This document shows, piece by piece, positions 53,644 to 63,550 of a stretch of DNA of 64,000 nt. This stretch comes from Cellulomonas hominis (GTDB lineage: Bacteria > Actinomycetota > Actinomycetes > Actinomycetales > Cellulomonadaceae), in NCBI RefSeq assembly GCF_901521055.1, contig NZ_CABEGA010000015.1:1-64000 (forward strand), read 5' to 3'. Each line of letters begins with the position of its first letter. Within the stretch, counting starts at the first letter, position 1. The translations under genes and the position numbers were made by a program. The notes beneath the pieces are model-generated. The model saw only the letters and a program-made list of their open reading frames with translations, was not told the DNA's origin and searched no databases.

Positions 53644-54585
53644 GTGCGCGACCAGCCCCTCGACCCCTCCGGCGTGCTCCCGTACGAGGCGCAGTCCGTC
53701 CGCGTCCGCGTCGACCTCTCCTACGACGGGACGGACTTCGCGGGCTGGGCGCGCCAGCCGGGGCTGCGCACCGTGCAGGGCGTCGTGGAGGACGGGCTGG
53801 GGCTCGTGCTGCGCTCCGCTCACCGGGGGCAGCAGCCGCCACGGGTGACGGTCGCCGGGCGGACGGACGCCGGCGTGCACGCGCGGGGGCAGGTGCTGCA
53901 CGTGGACGTGCCGGACGACGCGTGGCGGGCCGTGCCGGGGCGCTCGGACCGCTCCCCGGAGGAGTCGCTGCTGACGCGGCTGGCCGGCGTGCTGCCCGCG
54001 GACGTCGTCGCGACGCGGGTGCGGGTCGCGCCGGAGGGCTTCGACGCGCGGTTCTCGGCGGTGGCGCGGCGGTACGTGTACCGGATCTGCGACGACGAGG
54101 CCCTGCGGGACCCGCTGCGCCGGCACCACGTGCTGTGGACCCGCCGGCCGCTCGACGTCGACGCGATGCACGAGGGGGCGGCCCGGGTGCTCGGGCGGCA
54201 CGACTTCGCGGCGTTCTGCAAGCCGCGGCCGGGGGCGACGACGATCCGGACCCTGGACGAGCTCCGGTGGGAGCGGCCCGCCGACGGGCCGGACGCCGGG
54301 CTGGTCGTGGCGACGGTCCGCGCGGACGCGTTCTGCCACAGCATGGTGCGGGCCCTCGTGGGGGCCAGCATCGCCGTGGGGGAGGGCCGGCGGGGCGTCG
54401 ACTGGCCGGCGGAGCTGCTCGTCGGCGGCCGGCGGGACCCCGGCGGTGCGGTCGTCGCCGCGCACGGCCTCACCCTCGAGGAGGTCGTGTACCCCCCGGA
54501 CGCCGAGCTCGCCGACCGGCAGCAGCGCACCCGCGCGCTGCGCTCGCCGGACGACGTCCACCCGCACCCGCTGCGCGCGGACTGA
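53644..54585 (+). CDS. truA: tRNA pseudouridine(38-40) synthase TruA
   Basis: 313 aa. Converts U38-U40 of tRNA anticodon arms to pseudouridine. The catalytic Asp is D75 in [27 protein letters not shown]-type start, RRYVYRI, and [11 protein letters not shown] are intact. GTG 53644 is chosen for the -10 six nt upstream. An extended C-terminus (about 40 residues) follows the core. In many bacteria truA sits next to rplQ/rplM; here it lies between the two. Confidence 0.92.
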   Translation: MRDQPLDPSGVLPYEAQSVRVRVDLSYDGTDFAGWARQPGLRTVQGVVEDGLGLVLRSAHRGQQPPRVTVAGRTDAGVHARGQVLHVDVPDDAWRAVPGRSDRSPEESLLTRLAGVLPADVVATRVRVAPEGFDARFSAVARRYVYRICDDEALRDPLRRHHVLWTRRPLDVDAMHEGAARVLGRHDFAAFCKPRPGATTIRTLDELRWERPADGPDAGLVVATVRADAFCHSMVRALVGASIAVGEGRRGVDWPAELLVGGRRDPGGAVVAAHGLTLEEVVYPPDAELADRQQRTRALRSPDDVHPHPLRAD

Positions 54586-54607
54586 CGGGCCCCGGCCGCT
54601 GGCGATC

Positions 54608-54687
54608 GCCGAGATCGGCAGTCCGGCGCCGAGCTCGGCACCCGGACCTGCCGACCTCGACCGGGCACTGCCGACCTCGGCGTGAGG
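54608..54687. repeat. Symmetric array: two direct and two inverted 20-bp units
   Basis: Four adjacent 20-bp units: 54608-54627 and 54628-54647 start GCCGAG, then 54648-54667 and 54668-54687 are in the inverted orientation and start CTGCCGACCTCG. The whole can fold into a long hairpin. It fills the gap between convergent genes (truA and the DUF5709 gene), so it probably acts as a two-way terminator. The sequence differs from the GACTGCGCC family. Confidence 0.65.
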
Positions 54688-54703
54688 GCTCAGGACGGAA
54701 CCG

Positions 54704-55114
54704 TCACGGCTCCTCGTCGACGACGTGCACGGCGGCCTCCTCGGCCGACGCCGCGCCGCCGTCGATGCCCGCGTCCACGGCGAACTGGTCGTTGCCGCCG
54801 GACTCCACGGCGTCGTCGTCCTCGAGCAGCCGGCCGGCGCGGTCGGGCTCGCGGCCCGCGTCCGGCGCGGGGTCGGCCTCCCAGACCTCGGGCTCCTCCT
54901 GGGCGACGCGCTGGTCGAGCGTCTCGCCGCGGGACTCCTCCCAGGGGGTCTCGCCCCAGTGGCTCACCGCGGGGCGGTCGCGCTCGGGCAGCGTGAACCC
55001 CTCGTCCATGGGGTCGACACCGCGGTCGGACAGGGTGTCCTCGCCGGGCAGCTGGTTGTCGTCGCCCTCGGAGCCGAGGGCCGGGTCGGTGCTGGTGGCT
55101 GGGGTGTCGCTCAT
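54704..55114 (-). CDS. DUF5709-family protein
   Basis: 136 aa, acidic, no signal peptide or membrane segment. The pattern LPGEDTLSDRGVDPMDEGFT, then PERDR and W-GETPWEESRGETLDQRLAQ-type sequence, matches actinobacterial DUF5709 proteins, whose function is unknown. The C-terminus is Glu/Asp-rich and likely disordered. ATG 55114 follows GGAGGC directly; longer in-frame sequence upstream overlaps the divergent gene. Divergent from the ABC-F gene. Confidence 0.75.
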   Translation of the reverse strand: MSDTPATSTDPALGSEGDDNQLPGEDTLSDRGVDPMDEGFTLPERDRPAVSHWGETPWEESRGETLDQRVAQEEPEVWEADPAPDAGREPDRAGRLLEDDDAVESGGNDQFAVDAGIDGGAASAEEAAVHVVDEEP

Positions 55115-55202
55115 GCCTCCGAGCGTGGCACCGGCTCCCGCAGGATGCCACCGCAGGCATATCGGGTTGGGGACGGGGCCGTGGTGCTGGGACCATCGGG
55201 GC

Positions 55203-56897
55203 ATGGGTCATCTCGAGGTGCACGACGTGCGCTACGTGCTCCCCGACGGCCGGCCGCTCCTCGGGGGCATCGACCTGCGGGTGGGCGAGGGGCAGCGCAC
55301 CGCGCTGGTCGGGCCGAACGGCGCCGGCAAGTCGACGCTGCTGCGCATCGTCGCGGGCGACGAGCAGCCGCACGAGGGCGCGGTCGTGCGCACCGGCGGG
55401 CTCGGCGTCATGCGCCAGGACGTGGGGCGGATCGCCGACGACCGCTCCGTGCGCGACCTGCTCGCCTCGCTCGCGACCGGCGCGATCGGGGCGGCCGCGG
55501 CCGAGCTCACCGCGTCCGAGCTGCGGATGATGGAGGTCGACGACGAGCCGTCCCAGATGCGGTACGCGCAGGCGCTCGCGGACTGGGCGGACGTCGGCGG
55601 CTACGAGGTCGAGGCCGACTGGGACCGCGTGACCGACGCCGTGCTGTCGATCCCGTTCGACCGGGCGCAGCACCGCAGCGTCCGCACCCTGTCCGGCGGC
55701 GAGCAGAAGCGCCTGGTGCTGGAGGCGCTGCTGCGCGGTCCGCAGGAGGTGCTGCTTCTCGACGAGCCGGACAACGCGCTCGACGTGCCCACGAAGCGCT
55801 GGCTGGAGGAGCGGCTGCTCGCGAGCCCCAAGACCGTCCTGCTGGTCAGCCACGACCGCGAGCTGCTGTCCCGGGTGCCCACGCACGTGGCGACGCTGGA
55901 GCCCGCGCGCGCCGGCGCGACCGTCTGGGTGCACGGCGGCACGTTCACCACCTACACGGAAGCCCGGGAGGCGCGCCGCGACCGGCTGGCGGAGCTCGCC
56001 CGCCGCTGGGACGAGGAGCACGCCAAGCTCGTCACCCTGGTCCAGACGCTCAAGACCAAGGCCGCGTTCAACGACGGCCTCGCGTCGCGGTACTCCGCGG
56101 CCCAGACCCGGCTGCGCAAGTTCGAGGAGGCCGGCCCGCCGGAGGAGGTCGCGCGCGACCAGCAGGTCCGGGTGCGGCTGCGGGGCGGGCGCACCGCGAA
56201 GCGCGCCGTGGTCGCCGAGGGCCTGGAGCTCACCGGGCTGATGCAGCCGTTCGACCTGGAGGTGTGGTTCGGCGAGCGCGTCGCGGTGCTCGGGTCCAAC
56301 GGGTCCGGCAAGTCCCACTTCCTGCGGCTGCTCGCCGCGGGCGGCACCGACCCGCAGCCCGAGCAGGCCCCCACCGAGGGGGAGATGCCCATCGACCCCG
56401 TGCGGCACTCCGGCGTCGCGCGCCTGGGCTCGCGCGTCGTGCCCGGGTTCTTCGCGCAGAACCGGCAGCACGCGCAGGACGCGGCGTTCGCGGGCCGGAC
56501 GCTGCTGGAGATCCTGCACCGCGGGGAGGGGCGGCGGCCGGGCATGGGGCGGGAGCCCGCGAGCAAGGCCCTGGACCGGTACGAGCTGGTCGCCTCCGCC
56601 GAGCAGCGGTACGACACCCTGTCCGGCGGGCAGCAGGCGCGGTTCCACATCCTGCTGCTCGAGCTCGGCGGCGCGACCCTGCTGCTGCTCGACGAGCCGA
56701 CGGACAACCTCGACCTGCACTCCGCGGAGGCCCTGGAGGCGGGGCTCGCGGCGTTCGAGGGCACCGTGCTGGCCGTGACCCACGACCGCTGGTTCGCGCG
56801 CGGGTTCGACCGGTTCCTCGTGTTCGGCGAGGACGGCGCCGTGGTGGAGACCCCGGAGCCGGTGTGGGACGCCGGGCGGGTGGCGCGGGCGCGCTGA
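55203..56897 (+). CDS. ABC-F family ATPase
   Basis: 564 aa with two fused ATP-binding domains and no membrane segment, so it is a ribosome-acting or regulatory ABC-F protein rather than a transporter. Domain 1: GPNGAGKST (K43), LSGGEQKRL, LLLDEPDNALD. Domain 2: GSNGSGKSH (K370, H372), LSGGQQARF, LLLDEPTDNLD. The linker between the domains is charged and helical. H372 replaces the usual Thr/Ser after the P-loop Lys-Ser, and the first Walker B reads EPDNALD instead of EPTNHLD. Could be translation rescue or antibiotic protection. ATG 55203 has GACCAT six nt upstream. Confidence 0.85.
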   Translation: MGHLEVHDVRYVLPDGRPLLGGIDLRVGEGQRTALVGPNGAGKSTLLRIVAGDEQPHEGAVVRTGGLGVMRQDVGRIADDRSVRDLLASLATGAIGAAAAELTASELRMMEVDDEPSQMRYAQALADWADVGGYEVEADWDRVTDAVLSIPFDRAQHRSVRTLSGGEQKRLVLEALLRGPQEVLLLDEPDNALDVPTKRWLEERLLASPKTVLLVSHDRELLSRVPTHVATLEPARAGATVWVHGGTFTTYTEAREARRDRLAELARRWDEEHAKLVTLVQTLKTKAAFNDGLASRYSAAQTRLRKFEEAGPPEEVARDQQVRVRLRGGRTAKRAVVAEGLELTGLMQPFDLEVWFGERVAVLGSNGSGKSHFLRLLAAGGTDPQPEQAPTEGEMPIDPVRHSGVARLGSRVVPGFFAQNRQHAQDAAFAGRTLLEILHRGEGRRPGMGREPASKALDRYELVASAEQRYDTLSGGQQARFHILLLELGGATLLLLDEPTDNLDLHSAEALEAGLAAFEGTVLAVTHDRWFARGFDRFLVFGEDGAVVETPEPVWDAGRVARAR

Positions 56898-56957
56898 CAA
56901 CCCGCTCGCGGCCGCGCCGCGCGTGACCGACGTCGCACGGGTCCCCGTCCGGCCGCT

Positions 56958-56987
56958 TTGACCGGGCGCGGTGGCGGCGGCTACCCT
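56958..56987 (+). promoter_or_regulatory. rplM-rpsI promoter
   Basis: TTGACC (56958-56963) and TACCCT (56982-56987) at 18-nt spacing. It gives a leader of about 140 nt before rplM. Confidence 0.7.
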
Positions 56988-57134
56988 GGTGAGTCGTTGT
57001 GCGTTGAGTCCGTGTCGATCGGTGCGTTCCCATTCACCGGTCCATGGACGACGCACCGACGGTACTCATCGGCTGACCCCGGCTTCTACGGGATTGCCGT
57101 GGACACAGTCAGAGACAACGAGAAGGCAACGACC

Positions 57135-57581
57135 GTGCGCACGTACACCCCGAAGCCCGGCGACGTCCAGCGGACCTGGTACGTCATCGACGCGACCGAC
57201 GTCGTCCTGGGCCGCCTGGCCACTCACGTGGCGACCCTGCTGCGCGGGAAGCACAAGGCGACCTTCGCCCCGCACGTCGACGGCGGTGACTTCGTCATCG
57301 TCATCAACGCGGAGAAGATCGCGCTGACCGGCAACAAGCGGGAGACCAAGCTCGCCTACCGTCACTCGGGCTACCCGGGCGGCCTGCGGGCGACCACGTA
57401 CACCGACCTCCTCGAGAAGCACCCTGAGCGTGCGATCGAGAAGGCCGTGCGTGGCATGCTCCCGAAGACCTCCCTGGCCCGCCAGCAGCTCTCCAAGCTG
57501 AAGGTCTACGCGGGTGCCGAGCACCCGCACGCCGCCCAGCAGCCGAAGCCCTTCGAGATCACCCAGGTCGCGCAGGGCTGA
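57135..57581 (+). CDS. rplM: 50S ribosomal protein L13
   Basis: 148 aa. Early-assembly large-subunit protein. Recognised by [37 protein letters not shown] and [23 protein letters not shown] 57135 with GAGAAGG upstream; the in-frame sequence before it is leader. rpsI follows after 40 nt, the usual pair. Confidence 0.96.
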   Translation: MRTYTPKPGDVQRTWYVIDATDVVLGRLATHVATLLRGKHKATFAPHVDGGDFVIVINAEKIALTGNKRETKLAYRHSGYPGGLRATTYTDLLEKHPERAIEKAVRGMLPKTSLARQQLSKLKVYAGAEHPHAAQQPKPFEITQVAQG

Positions 57582-57621
57582 CGCCCGCGAGGACACCGAG
57601 ACAGGACGCGAGGACACATCA

Positions 57622-58110
57622 GTGGCCGAGACCACGGTCGACATCGACCTTGAGGGCGGCGAGACGCCCAGCAGCTACACCTCCGAGAGCAGCGCCCCCG
57701 CGGGCCGCGGGCAGAGCCTGACGGCTCCCGGCCAGGCCCTGGGCCGCCGCAAGGAGGCCATCGCCCGCGTGCGCCTGGTGCCCGGCACCGGCCAGTGGAA
57801 GATCAACGGCCGCACCCTCGAGGAGTACTTCCCGAACAAGGTGCACCAGCAGCTCGTGAACGACCCGCTGAAGCTGGTCGACGTCGAGGGTCGCTTCGAC
57901 GTCATCGCCCGCATCAACGGCGGCGGCGTCTCCGGCCAGGCCGGTGCGCTGCGCCTGGGCATCGCCCGCGCGCTGAACGCGATCGACGAGGAGCACAACC
58001 GTGCGACGCTCAAGAAGGCCGGCTTCCTGACCCGCGACCCCCGCGTCGTGGAGCGCAAGAAGGCCGGTCTCAAGAAGGCCCGCAAGGCCCCGCAGTACTC
58101 GAAGCGCTGA
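57622..58110 (+). CDS. rpsI: 30S ribosomal protein S9
   Basis: 162 aa. Its C-terminal KAPQYSKR tail reaches P-site tRNA. A polar N-terminal extension of about 35 residues precedes the core ([19 protein letters not shown]), as is usual in actinobacteria. GTG 57622, with CGAGGACACATCA upstream. A very strong terminator follows. Confidence 0.96.
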   Translation: MAETTVDIDLEGGETPSSYTSESSAPAGRGQSLTAPGQALGRRKEAIARVRLVPGTGQWKINGRTLEEYFPNKVHQQLVNDPLKLVDVEGRFDVIARINGGGVSGQAGALRLGIARALNAIDEEHNRATLKKAGFLTRDPRVVERKKAGLKKARKAPQYSKR

Positions 58111-58129
58111 TCCACCGATCAGCAACCGC

Positions 58130-58170
58130 GGCCGATGGCCCCGAGGGTCCGACCCTCGGGGCCATCGGCC
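58130..58170 (+). terminator. Terminator after rpsI
   Basis: A perfect 19-bp stem (58130-58148 with 58152-58170) with a 3-nt loop, 19 nt after the rpsI stop. Longest perfect hairpin in the window. Confidence 0.9.
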
Positions 58171-58283
58171 GTTCCGGTGCCCGCCACCGGGCGACCGGCA
58201 CGACGGCGAACCGGGGCCGCGACGGCGCGCGCCCTGGCACGATGCAGGGGGCCGCGGACGCGGCCCACGACGAAGGGGTCCTC

Positions 58284-59633
58284 ATGGGACGACTGTTCGG
58301 CACCGACGGGGTGCGGGGCCTGGCCAACCGGGACGTCACCGCGGAGGTCGCGCTCGACCTGTCCGTAGCGGCGGCGCACGTGCTCGGGCAGCGCGGCGAG
58401 TTCGCCGGACACCGCCCGCGGGCCGTGGTGGGCCGCGACCCCCGCGCGTCGGGCGAGTTCCTGTCCGCCGCCGTGGCCGCCGGCCTGGCGAGCGCGGGAG
58501 TCGACGTGCTGAACGTCGGCGTGCTGCCCACGCCCGCGGTCGCGCACCTCACGGCCGCGCTGGACGTCGACCTCGGTGTCGTGCTGTCCGCGTCGCACAA
58601 CCCCATGCCGGACAACGGCATCAAGTTCCTGGCGCGCGGCGGCCACAAGCTCGACGACGAGCTCGAGGACGCCATCGAGCAGCGGCTCCGCGAGGACTGG
58701 TCCCGCCCGGTCGGCGCCGACGTCGGGCGGATCCGCTCGGACACGGGCCGCGCCGGCGAGCAGTACGTCGAGCACCTGGTGTCGACCATCGGGCACGACC
58801 TGGCCGGGCTGCGCGTCGCGGTCGACTGCGCGAACGGCGCGGCCAGCGAGGTCGGGCCGCTCGCGCTGCGCGAGGCAGGGGCGGACGTCGTCGTCATCAA
58901 CGCGTCGCCCGACGGCCGGAACATCAACGAGAACTGCGGCTCCACCCACCCCGAGCAGCTGCAGGCGGCGGTCGTCGCGTCGGGTGCGGACCTGGGCGTG
59001 GCGTTCGACGGCGACGCCGACCGCTGCCTCGCGGTCGACCACACCGGCGCGCTGGTGGACGGCGACCAGATCATGGGCGTCCTGGCCCTGGACCTGCGCG
59101 AGCGCGGGATCCTCGCGCACGACACGCTCGTCGTCACGGTGATGAGCAACCTGGGCCTGCGCCTCGCCATGCAGGCCGCCGGCGTCCGCACCGTCGAGAC
59201 CGGCGTCGGCGACCGGTACGTGCTGGAGGCCATGCGCGCGCACGGCTACAACCTGGGCGGCGAGCAGTCGGGGCACGTGATCCTCGCGGACCACGCCACC
59301 ACCGGCGACGGCACGCTGACCGCCCTGCAGCTCGCGTCCCGCGTCGCGGCCACCGGGCAGAAGCTCAGCGAGCTGGCCGCCGTGGTCCGGCGGCTGCCGC
59401 AGACGCTGGTCAACGTCCCGGGCGTCGACAAGGCGCGCGCGGGCACCGACGAGCACGTGTCCGCCGCGGTGGGCGCCGCGCAGGCCGCGCTGGGGTCGAC
59501 CGGCCGGGTGCTGCTGCGCTCGTCGGGCACCGAGCCGCTGGTCCGCGTCATGGTCGAGGCCGCGACGCAGGACGACGCCGACCGCGTGGCGGCGCAGCTC
59601 GCCGACGTGGTCCGCGACCGCCTGGCGCTCTGA
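58284..59633 (+). CDS. glmM: Phosphoglucosamine mutase
   Basis: 449 aa. Converts glucosamine-6-phosphate to glucosamine-1-phosphate for UDP-GlcNAc and peptidoglycan; GlmS, the preceding step, is at 63551. Phosphoserine S104 lies in SASHNPM, the metal loop DGDADR has D242, D244 and D246, and the GEQSGHVI and [12 protein letters not shown] motifs are intact. ATG 58284 has GAAGGGG 5 nt upstream. def follows after 4 nt, probably in the same transcript. Confidence 0.97.
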   Translation: MGRLFGTDGVRGLANRDVTAEVALDLSVAAAHVLGQRGEFAGHRPRAVVGRDPRASGEFLSAAVAAGLASAGVDVLNVGVLPTPAVAHLTAALDVDLGVVLSASHNPMPDNGIKFLARGGHKLDDELEDAIEQRLREDWSRPVGADVGRIRSDTGRAGEQYVEHLVSTIGHDLAGLRVAVDCANGAASEVGPLALREAGADVVVINASPDGRNINENCGSTHPEQLQAAVVASGADLGVAFDGDADRCLAVDHTGALVDGDQIMGVLALDLRERGILAHDTLVVTVMSNLGLRLAMQAAGVRTVETGVGDRYVLEAMRAHGYNLGGEQSGHVILADHATTGDGTLTALQLASRVAATGQKLSELAAVVRRLPQTLVNVPGVDKARAGTDEHVSAAVGAAQAALGSTGRVLLRSSGTEPLVRVMVEAATQDDADRVAAQLADVVRDRLAL

Positions 59634-59637
59634 CCCG

Positions 59638-60351
59638 GTGGACGACGCGACGGTGAGCCCGGTGGCCGGCTCCGCCCCCGAGGCGCGCTGGCCCGCCGCG
59701 GTCGTGCGCGAGCACGTGCTGCGGCTGCTCGACGCCGCCGCGGCGGACCCGTCCGGGACGGTGCCGATCGTGCAGGCCGGCCACCCGGCCCTGCGGATGC
59801 GGGCCGTGCCGTTCGACGGCCAGGTCGACGGCGACGAGCTCGCCCGGCTGGTGGCGCTGATGCGCGCGACGATGCACGCCGCGCCGGGCGTCGGGCTCGC
59901 CGCCCCGCAGGTCGGGCTGCCGCTGGCGCTCGCCGTCGTGGCCGACCCGGGGGCCGGCGAGACCGAGACCGGCGTGGTCCGGGAGCGGCCCGCGCTGCCG
60001 TTCCGCGTGCTGGTGAACCCGCGATACGAGCCGGTCCCGGGGGAGCAGCCGGAGCGCGTCGCGTTCTACGAGGGGTGCCTCAGCGTCGTCGGCTACCAGG
60101 CGGTCGTCCCGCGGCTGCGCCGGCTGCGGCTCACCGGCGCCGACGAGGCGGGCACGCCGCTCGACGAGGTGCTGCAGGGCTGGCCCGCCCGCATCGTGCA
60201 GCACGAGACGGACCACCTGAACGGCACGCTGTACCTGGACCGGGCGCACCTGCGCTCGCTGTCGGCGACCGACGAGATCGGGGCGCACTGGGCGACGGAG
60301 CCCCGCCCCGCCGAGGCCGCGCGGATGCTCGGCTTCCCGCTCGGCGACTGA
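59638..60351 (+). CDS. def: Peptide deformylase
   Basis: 237 aa. Metalloenzyme removing the formyl group from nascent N-termini, before Map acts. All three motifs are present: GVGLAAPQVG, EGCLS with C147, and HETDH with H189, E190 and H193. An N-terminal extension of about 40 residues precedes the fold, as in other actinobacterial deformylases. GTG 59638 has no own ribosome binding site and lies 4 nt after glmM, suggesting translational coupling. Confidence 0.93.
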   Translation: MDDATVSPVAGSAPEARWPAAVVREHVLRLLDAAAADPSGTVPIVQAGHPALRMRAVPFDGQVDGDELARLVALMRATMHAAPGVGLAAPQVGLPLALAVVADPGAGETETGVVRERPALPFRVLVNPRYEPVPGEQPERVAFYEGCLSVVGYQAVVPRLRRLRLTGADEAGTPLDEVLQGWPARIVQHETDHLNGTLYLDRAHLRSLSATDEIGAHWATEPRPAEAARMLGFPLGD

Positions 60352-60745
60352 CGCAGCCGGCCGCCGCGCCGGCCACGGGACGGTCACCGGACGGCCACGC
60401 GACCGTCATCGGATCGCCGCCGGACCGTCCCCTGACCGCCCGGGAAACTCCGTGACCCGTGTCGGTGGTGCGTGGTGGACTGGGGTCACGGGCCGAGGCA
60501 GCGGCCCGCTCGCGGACCACGCTGCGAGGACCGCACCGTGAGGACCACGGGTGTCCGTCGCAGGGGGGACCCGTGGGCGGCCGATGTCGGCCCGGGGGGC
60601 GATGCCCGGCCGCGACGGCCCCGGGCACGATGGGGGGAGGACCAGGGGGGACTCGGGGGTGTCCCCCATGTCGCGGCCCGCGGCGCCCACCTAGCGTGGA
60701 CGGCGAGGCCTCCACCGCCGAGAGGCCACCACGACCCAGGAGCTG
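60352..60745. other. Intergenic region def-dedA with GGACGGTC-type repeats
   Basis: No gene seen. About 60370-60440 has short repeats of the GACGGTC/GACCGTC type in both orientations that could form a terminator for glmM-def. A further inverted repeat surrounds 60450-60490 (GTGACCC ... GGGGTCAC). No promoter for the next gene is obvious. Confidence 0.4.
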
Positions 60746-61603
60746 ATGACCGTGCTGCAGGACTGGATCAGCGCCATCGAGGACTGGGTCCCGATGCTGG
60801 CCGAGTCGCTCTGGGTGTACCCGGCGCTCATGCTGTTCGCGACGATCGACGGCTTCTTCCCCCCGATCCCCAGCGAGTCCGTGGTCATCGGCCTGGCGTC
60901 GCTGGCGGTCTCCCACGGGGAGCCGAACCTCGCCCTCATCGCCCTCGCCGGCGCGATCGGCGCGTTCACCGGTGACCAGATCGCCTACCTGATCGGCTCC
61001 CGCGTCGACGTGCACGCGCTGCGCCTCTTCCGCGGCCCCCGGGGCCGCAAGGCACTGGCCTGGGCGGAGCACGCGCTGGCGCACCGCGGGTCGTCCTTCA
61101 TCCTGGCGGCGCGGTACATCCCGATCGGCCGCGTCGCGGTGAACATGACGGCCGGCGCGCTGGGGTACCCGCGCAGGCGGTTCGTCGGGCTGACCGCGCT
61201 CGCCGCGGTGACGTGGGCGCTCTACGGGACGCTGGTCGGCGCCGGGGCGGGCCTGTGGCTGGAGAAGTACCCAGCGGTCGCCGTCGTCGCCGGGGTGGTC
61301 GTCGGGACCGCGGCCGGCATCGCCATCGACTGGGTCCTGCGCCGCTGGACGCGGTTCGGCCGCACTCGGGCGCCCGAGGCCGACGAGCAGGCCGAGCAGG
61401 TCGACGCCGACGAGGACGGCGCCGCGCGAGCGGGCACCCCGGCCGCCGCACCGGCCCGCGCGGAGGCGGCAGCCCACCGGGTCGGATCGCCGGCGCGCGG
61501 TGCGCTGCCGGTGCGCGGCGGGCTGCCGGTGCCGGGCGGGCTGCCGGTGCCCGGCGGGGTGCGGGCCGGGGCGGTCCCCGGCGCGTGCGAGGCCGCCGAC
61601 TGA
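60746..61603 (+). CDS. DedA family membrane protein (SNARE-associated domain)
   Basis: 285 aa. DedA proteins move lipid carriers across the membrane or support membrane homeostasis. Residues 1-205 form the conserved domain with the re-entrant PPIPSES segment, GDQIAYLIG, and the RYIPIGRVAVNMTAG motif, plus C-terminal helices. Residues 215-285 are a cytoplasmic acidic then Ala/Pro/Gly tail with the repeated motif GGLPVPGGLPVPGG. ATG 60746 follows CAGGAG. The family assignment is firm, the substrate unknown. Confidence 0.85.
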   Translation: MTVLQDWISAIEDWVPMLAESLWVYPALMLFATIDGFFPPIPSESVVIGLASLAVSHGEPNLALIALAGAIGAFTGDQIAYLIGSRVDVHALRLFRGPRGRKALAWAEHALAHRGSSFILAARYIPIGRVAVNMTAGALGYPRRRFVGLTALAAVTWALYGTLVGAGAGLWLEKYPAVAVVAGVVVGTAAGIAIDWVLRRWTRFGRTRAPEADEQAEQVDADEDGAARAGTPAAAPARAEAAAHRVGSPARGALPVRGGLPVPGGLPVPGGVRAGAVPGACEAAD

Positions 61604-61802
61604 GGTCCGGCACGTCCCGGGTCACGGCCCGGCAACGATCCGCCGCCGCTCGCTAACGATCCGGTCTCTGCGGGGCCCGGCGTCCTGCGGCCCGCCTACG
61701 CTCGACCCGGGCCACGACGGAGTCGCCCCTGACGACGCCAGGTGCGGGCCACGCCCCGCCTGGCGTCCCGGGACGTGAGGGCGACGAGGGGCGGGCAGCA
61801 GC
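61604..61802. promoter_or_regulatory. Intergenic region with candidate -10 and hairpin
   Basis: A -10-like TACGCT at 61697-61702 has no clear -35. Downstream, GACGCCAGG (61734-61742) pairs with CCTGGCGTC (61759-61767). The hairpin lies inside the leader of the next gene if the -10 is real; otherwise it could be a terminator for the DedA gene. Confidence 0.4.
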
Positions 61803-62465
61803 ATGGCAGCACCGCACCGCCGCGCACCCTCCGGGCCCCGGACCCCGGCCGCGCGGCTCGTCGCCGGGACCGCCGCCCTGCTCGTGGCCGGCGGCGTGCT
61901 CGCCGGCTGCTCCGTGGGTGCCGATCCGTCCGCTGCGGCCGACGCCGGCTCGCGTGCGGCCGCGCGCACCGCCGTCACGACCGGTGCCGACTGCCTGGCG
62001 CCGCAGGTGCTGACGGCGCTCGGCTTCGACGGCGACGCGTACGCGGGCGCCACGGCGCACCCCGACGCCCCGGCCGCGGACGCCCTCCCCGCGGACTTCA
62101 CCGCCGTGTCCGCCGTGCTGTGCAGCACCGGCGAGACGCTCACCGACGGCGCCGGCCGGTGGGCCGCGGTGACCGCGAGCCGGCTGGAGGGGGACGTCGC
62201 GCCGCTCGTCGACGCGCTCTCCGCGGGCACCACCCCGGCGGCGTCGTCGTCGCCCGGGGCCTGCGCCGAGGGCGCACCGCGCTCGGACCTGTGGCTGGTC
62301 GACGCGCTGGGCGCCGCGGTGCGGGTCGCGCTGCCGGGCGACGGGTGCGGGCCGCTGCCCGACGCCGTCGCCGACGGGCTCGCGGCTCTCGAGGCCGTGG
62401 ACGTCGAGCACTACCCGGTGGAGCTGGTCGACGCCCGCGCGACGGCCTCGCCGACGGCCGGCTGA
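61803..62465 (+). CDS. Predicted lipoprotein, unknown function
   Basis: 220 aa. No family recognised. A basic n-region, hydrophobic segment and lipobox LAGC with C36 predict a lipid-anchored extracytoplasmic protein. The mature part is Ala/Asp/Gly-rich and contains four further cysteines, in TTGADCLAP, SAVLCST, SPGACAEG and GDGCGPLP, which could form two disulfides. ATG 61803 is supported by the signal peptide. It converges on coaA, 25 nt between the stops. Confidence 0.65.
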   Translation: MAAPHRRAPSGPRTPAARLVAGTAALLVAGGVLAGCSVGADPSAAADAGSRAAARTAVTTGADCLAPQVLTALGFDGDAYAGATAHPDAPAADALPADFTAVSAVLCSTGETLTDGAGRWAAVTASRLEGDVAPLVDALSAGTTPAASSSPGACAEGAPRSDLWLVDALGAAVRVALPGDGCGPLPDAVADGLAALEAVDVEHYPVELVDARATASPTAG

Positions 62466-62490
62466 ACGGTCCCGCCCGCGCGCCCGCGGC

Positions 62491-63453
62491 TCAGAGCTTG
62501 CGCAGCCGCACCCGGCGCACGGAGTGGTCGGTCCCCTTGGTCAGCACCAGCGTGGCGCGGCTGCGCGTCGGCAGGATGTTCCGCACCAGGTTCGGGGCGT
62601 TGATCGCGTCCCAGATGCTCTCCGCGCGTGCCGTCGCCTCCTCGTCCGTGAGCGCGGCGTACCGGTGGAAGTAGGACTCCGGCTTGGCGAACGCCGTCGA
62701 CCGCAGCGACAGGAACCGGTCGACGTACCACTGCCGCACGTCCTGCGTGCGCGCGTCGACGTAGATCGAGAAGTCGAAGAAGTCGCTGACGGCGAGGTTC
62801 GACGTGCTGGAGGTGCCCGCCGCGGACGGCGCCGGCTGCAGCACGTTCAGGCCCTCGACGATCAGCACGTCGGGCTTGCGGACCACGACCTCCGCGCCCG
62901 GCACGATGTCGTAGGTGACGTGGTCGTAGACCGGCGCGCGGACCTCGGAGTGCCCGGCCTTCACGCGGGACACGAACTGCAGCAGGGCCCGGCGGTCGTA
63001 GGACTCGGGGAAGCCCTTGCGGTCCATCAGCCCGCGCCGCTCGAGCTCGGCGTTCGGGTAGAGGAAGCCGTCGGTGGTCATGAGCGCGACGTTCGGGGTG
63101 GCGGGCCAGCGGGCCATCAGCTCGCGCAGCAGGCGGGCGGTGGTCGACTTGCCCACCGCGACCGACCCGGCGACGCCGATCACGAACGGGGTGCGGGGGG
63201 TGTCCTCGCGCAGGAACGTCGACGCCGCCGCGTGCAGCCGGCGCGTCGCGGTCACGTGCAGGTCCAGCAGGCGCGACAGCGGCCGGTAGATCGCGTCGAC
63301 CTCCGCGAGGTCGATCGGGTCGCCGAGACCGCGGAGCCGGGTGACGTCCTCGTCGGTGAGGGGCAGGGGCGTCGACTCCGAGAGCCGGACCCAGGCCTCC
63401 CGGTCGAGCTCCACGTACGGCGAGGGCTGGACGGGGACCTCGGTGGCGCGCAC
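62491..63453 (-). CDS. coaA: Type I pantothenate kinase
   Basis: 320 aa. First step of CoA synthesis: pantothenate to 4'-phosphopantothenate. P-loop GSVAVGKST with K102, [17 protein letters not shown] and the [12 protein letters not shown] block are classic for CoaA. GTG 63453 is 6 nt from a minus-strand -10-like CAGAAT (63465-63460). Divergent from glmS. Confidence 0.96.
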   Translation of the reverse strand: MRATEVPVQPSPYVELDREAWVRLSESTPLPLTDEDVTRLRGLGDPIDLAEVDAIYRPLSRLLDLHVTATRRLHAAASTFLREDTPRTPFVIGVAGSVAVGKSTTARLLRELMARWPATPNVALMTTDGFLYPNAELERRGLMDRKGFPESYDRRALLQFVSRVKAGHSEVRAPVYDHVTYDIVPGAEVVVRKPDVLIVEGLNVLQPAPSAAGTSSTSNLAVSDFFDFSIYVDARTQDVRQWYVDRFLSLRSTAFAKPESYFHRYAALTDEEATARAESIWDAINAPNLVRNILPTRSRATLVLTKGTDHSVRRVRLRKL

Positions 63454-63537
63454 CCGACGATTCTGCCCGATCGGCGGGGCCGCGCCCGTCCGACGTGGGC
63501 CGCGTCACGGCGCGGCCGCGTGACGGGTCCCCGCGGC

Positions 63538-63550
63538 TAGACTCGCGCCC
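63538..63550 (+). promoter_or_regulatory. Leaderless-type -10 of glmS
   Basis: TAGACT (63538-63543) lies 7 nt from the ATG. No -35 is evident. No ribosome binding site precedes the ATG, which fits a leaderless mRNA, and no glmS ribozyme would fit in front of this start. Confidence 0.55.

Noticed and set aside
63460-63550. glmS ribozyme upstream of glmS
   Set aside because: Only about 90 nt separate coaA from glmS, the -10 lies 7 nt before the ATG, and that ribozyme is typical of Firmicutes.
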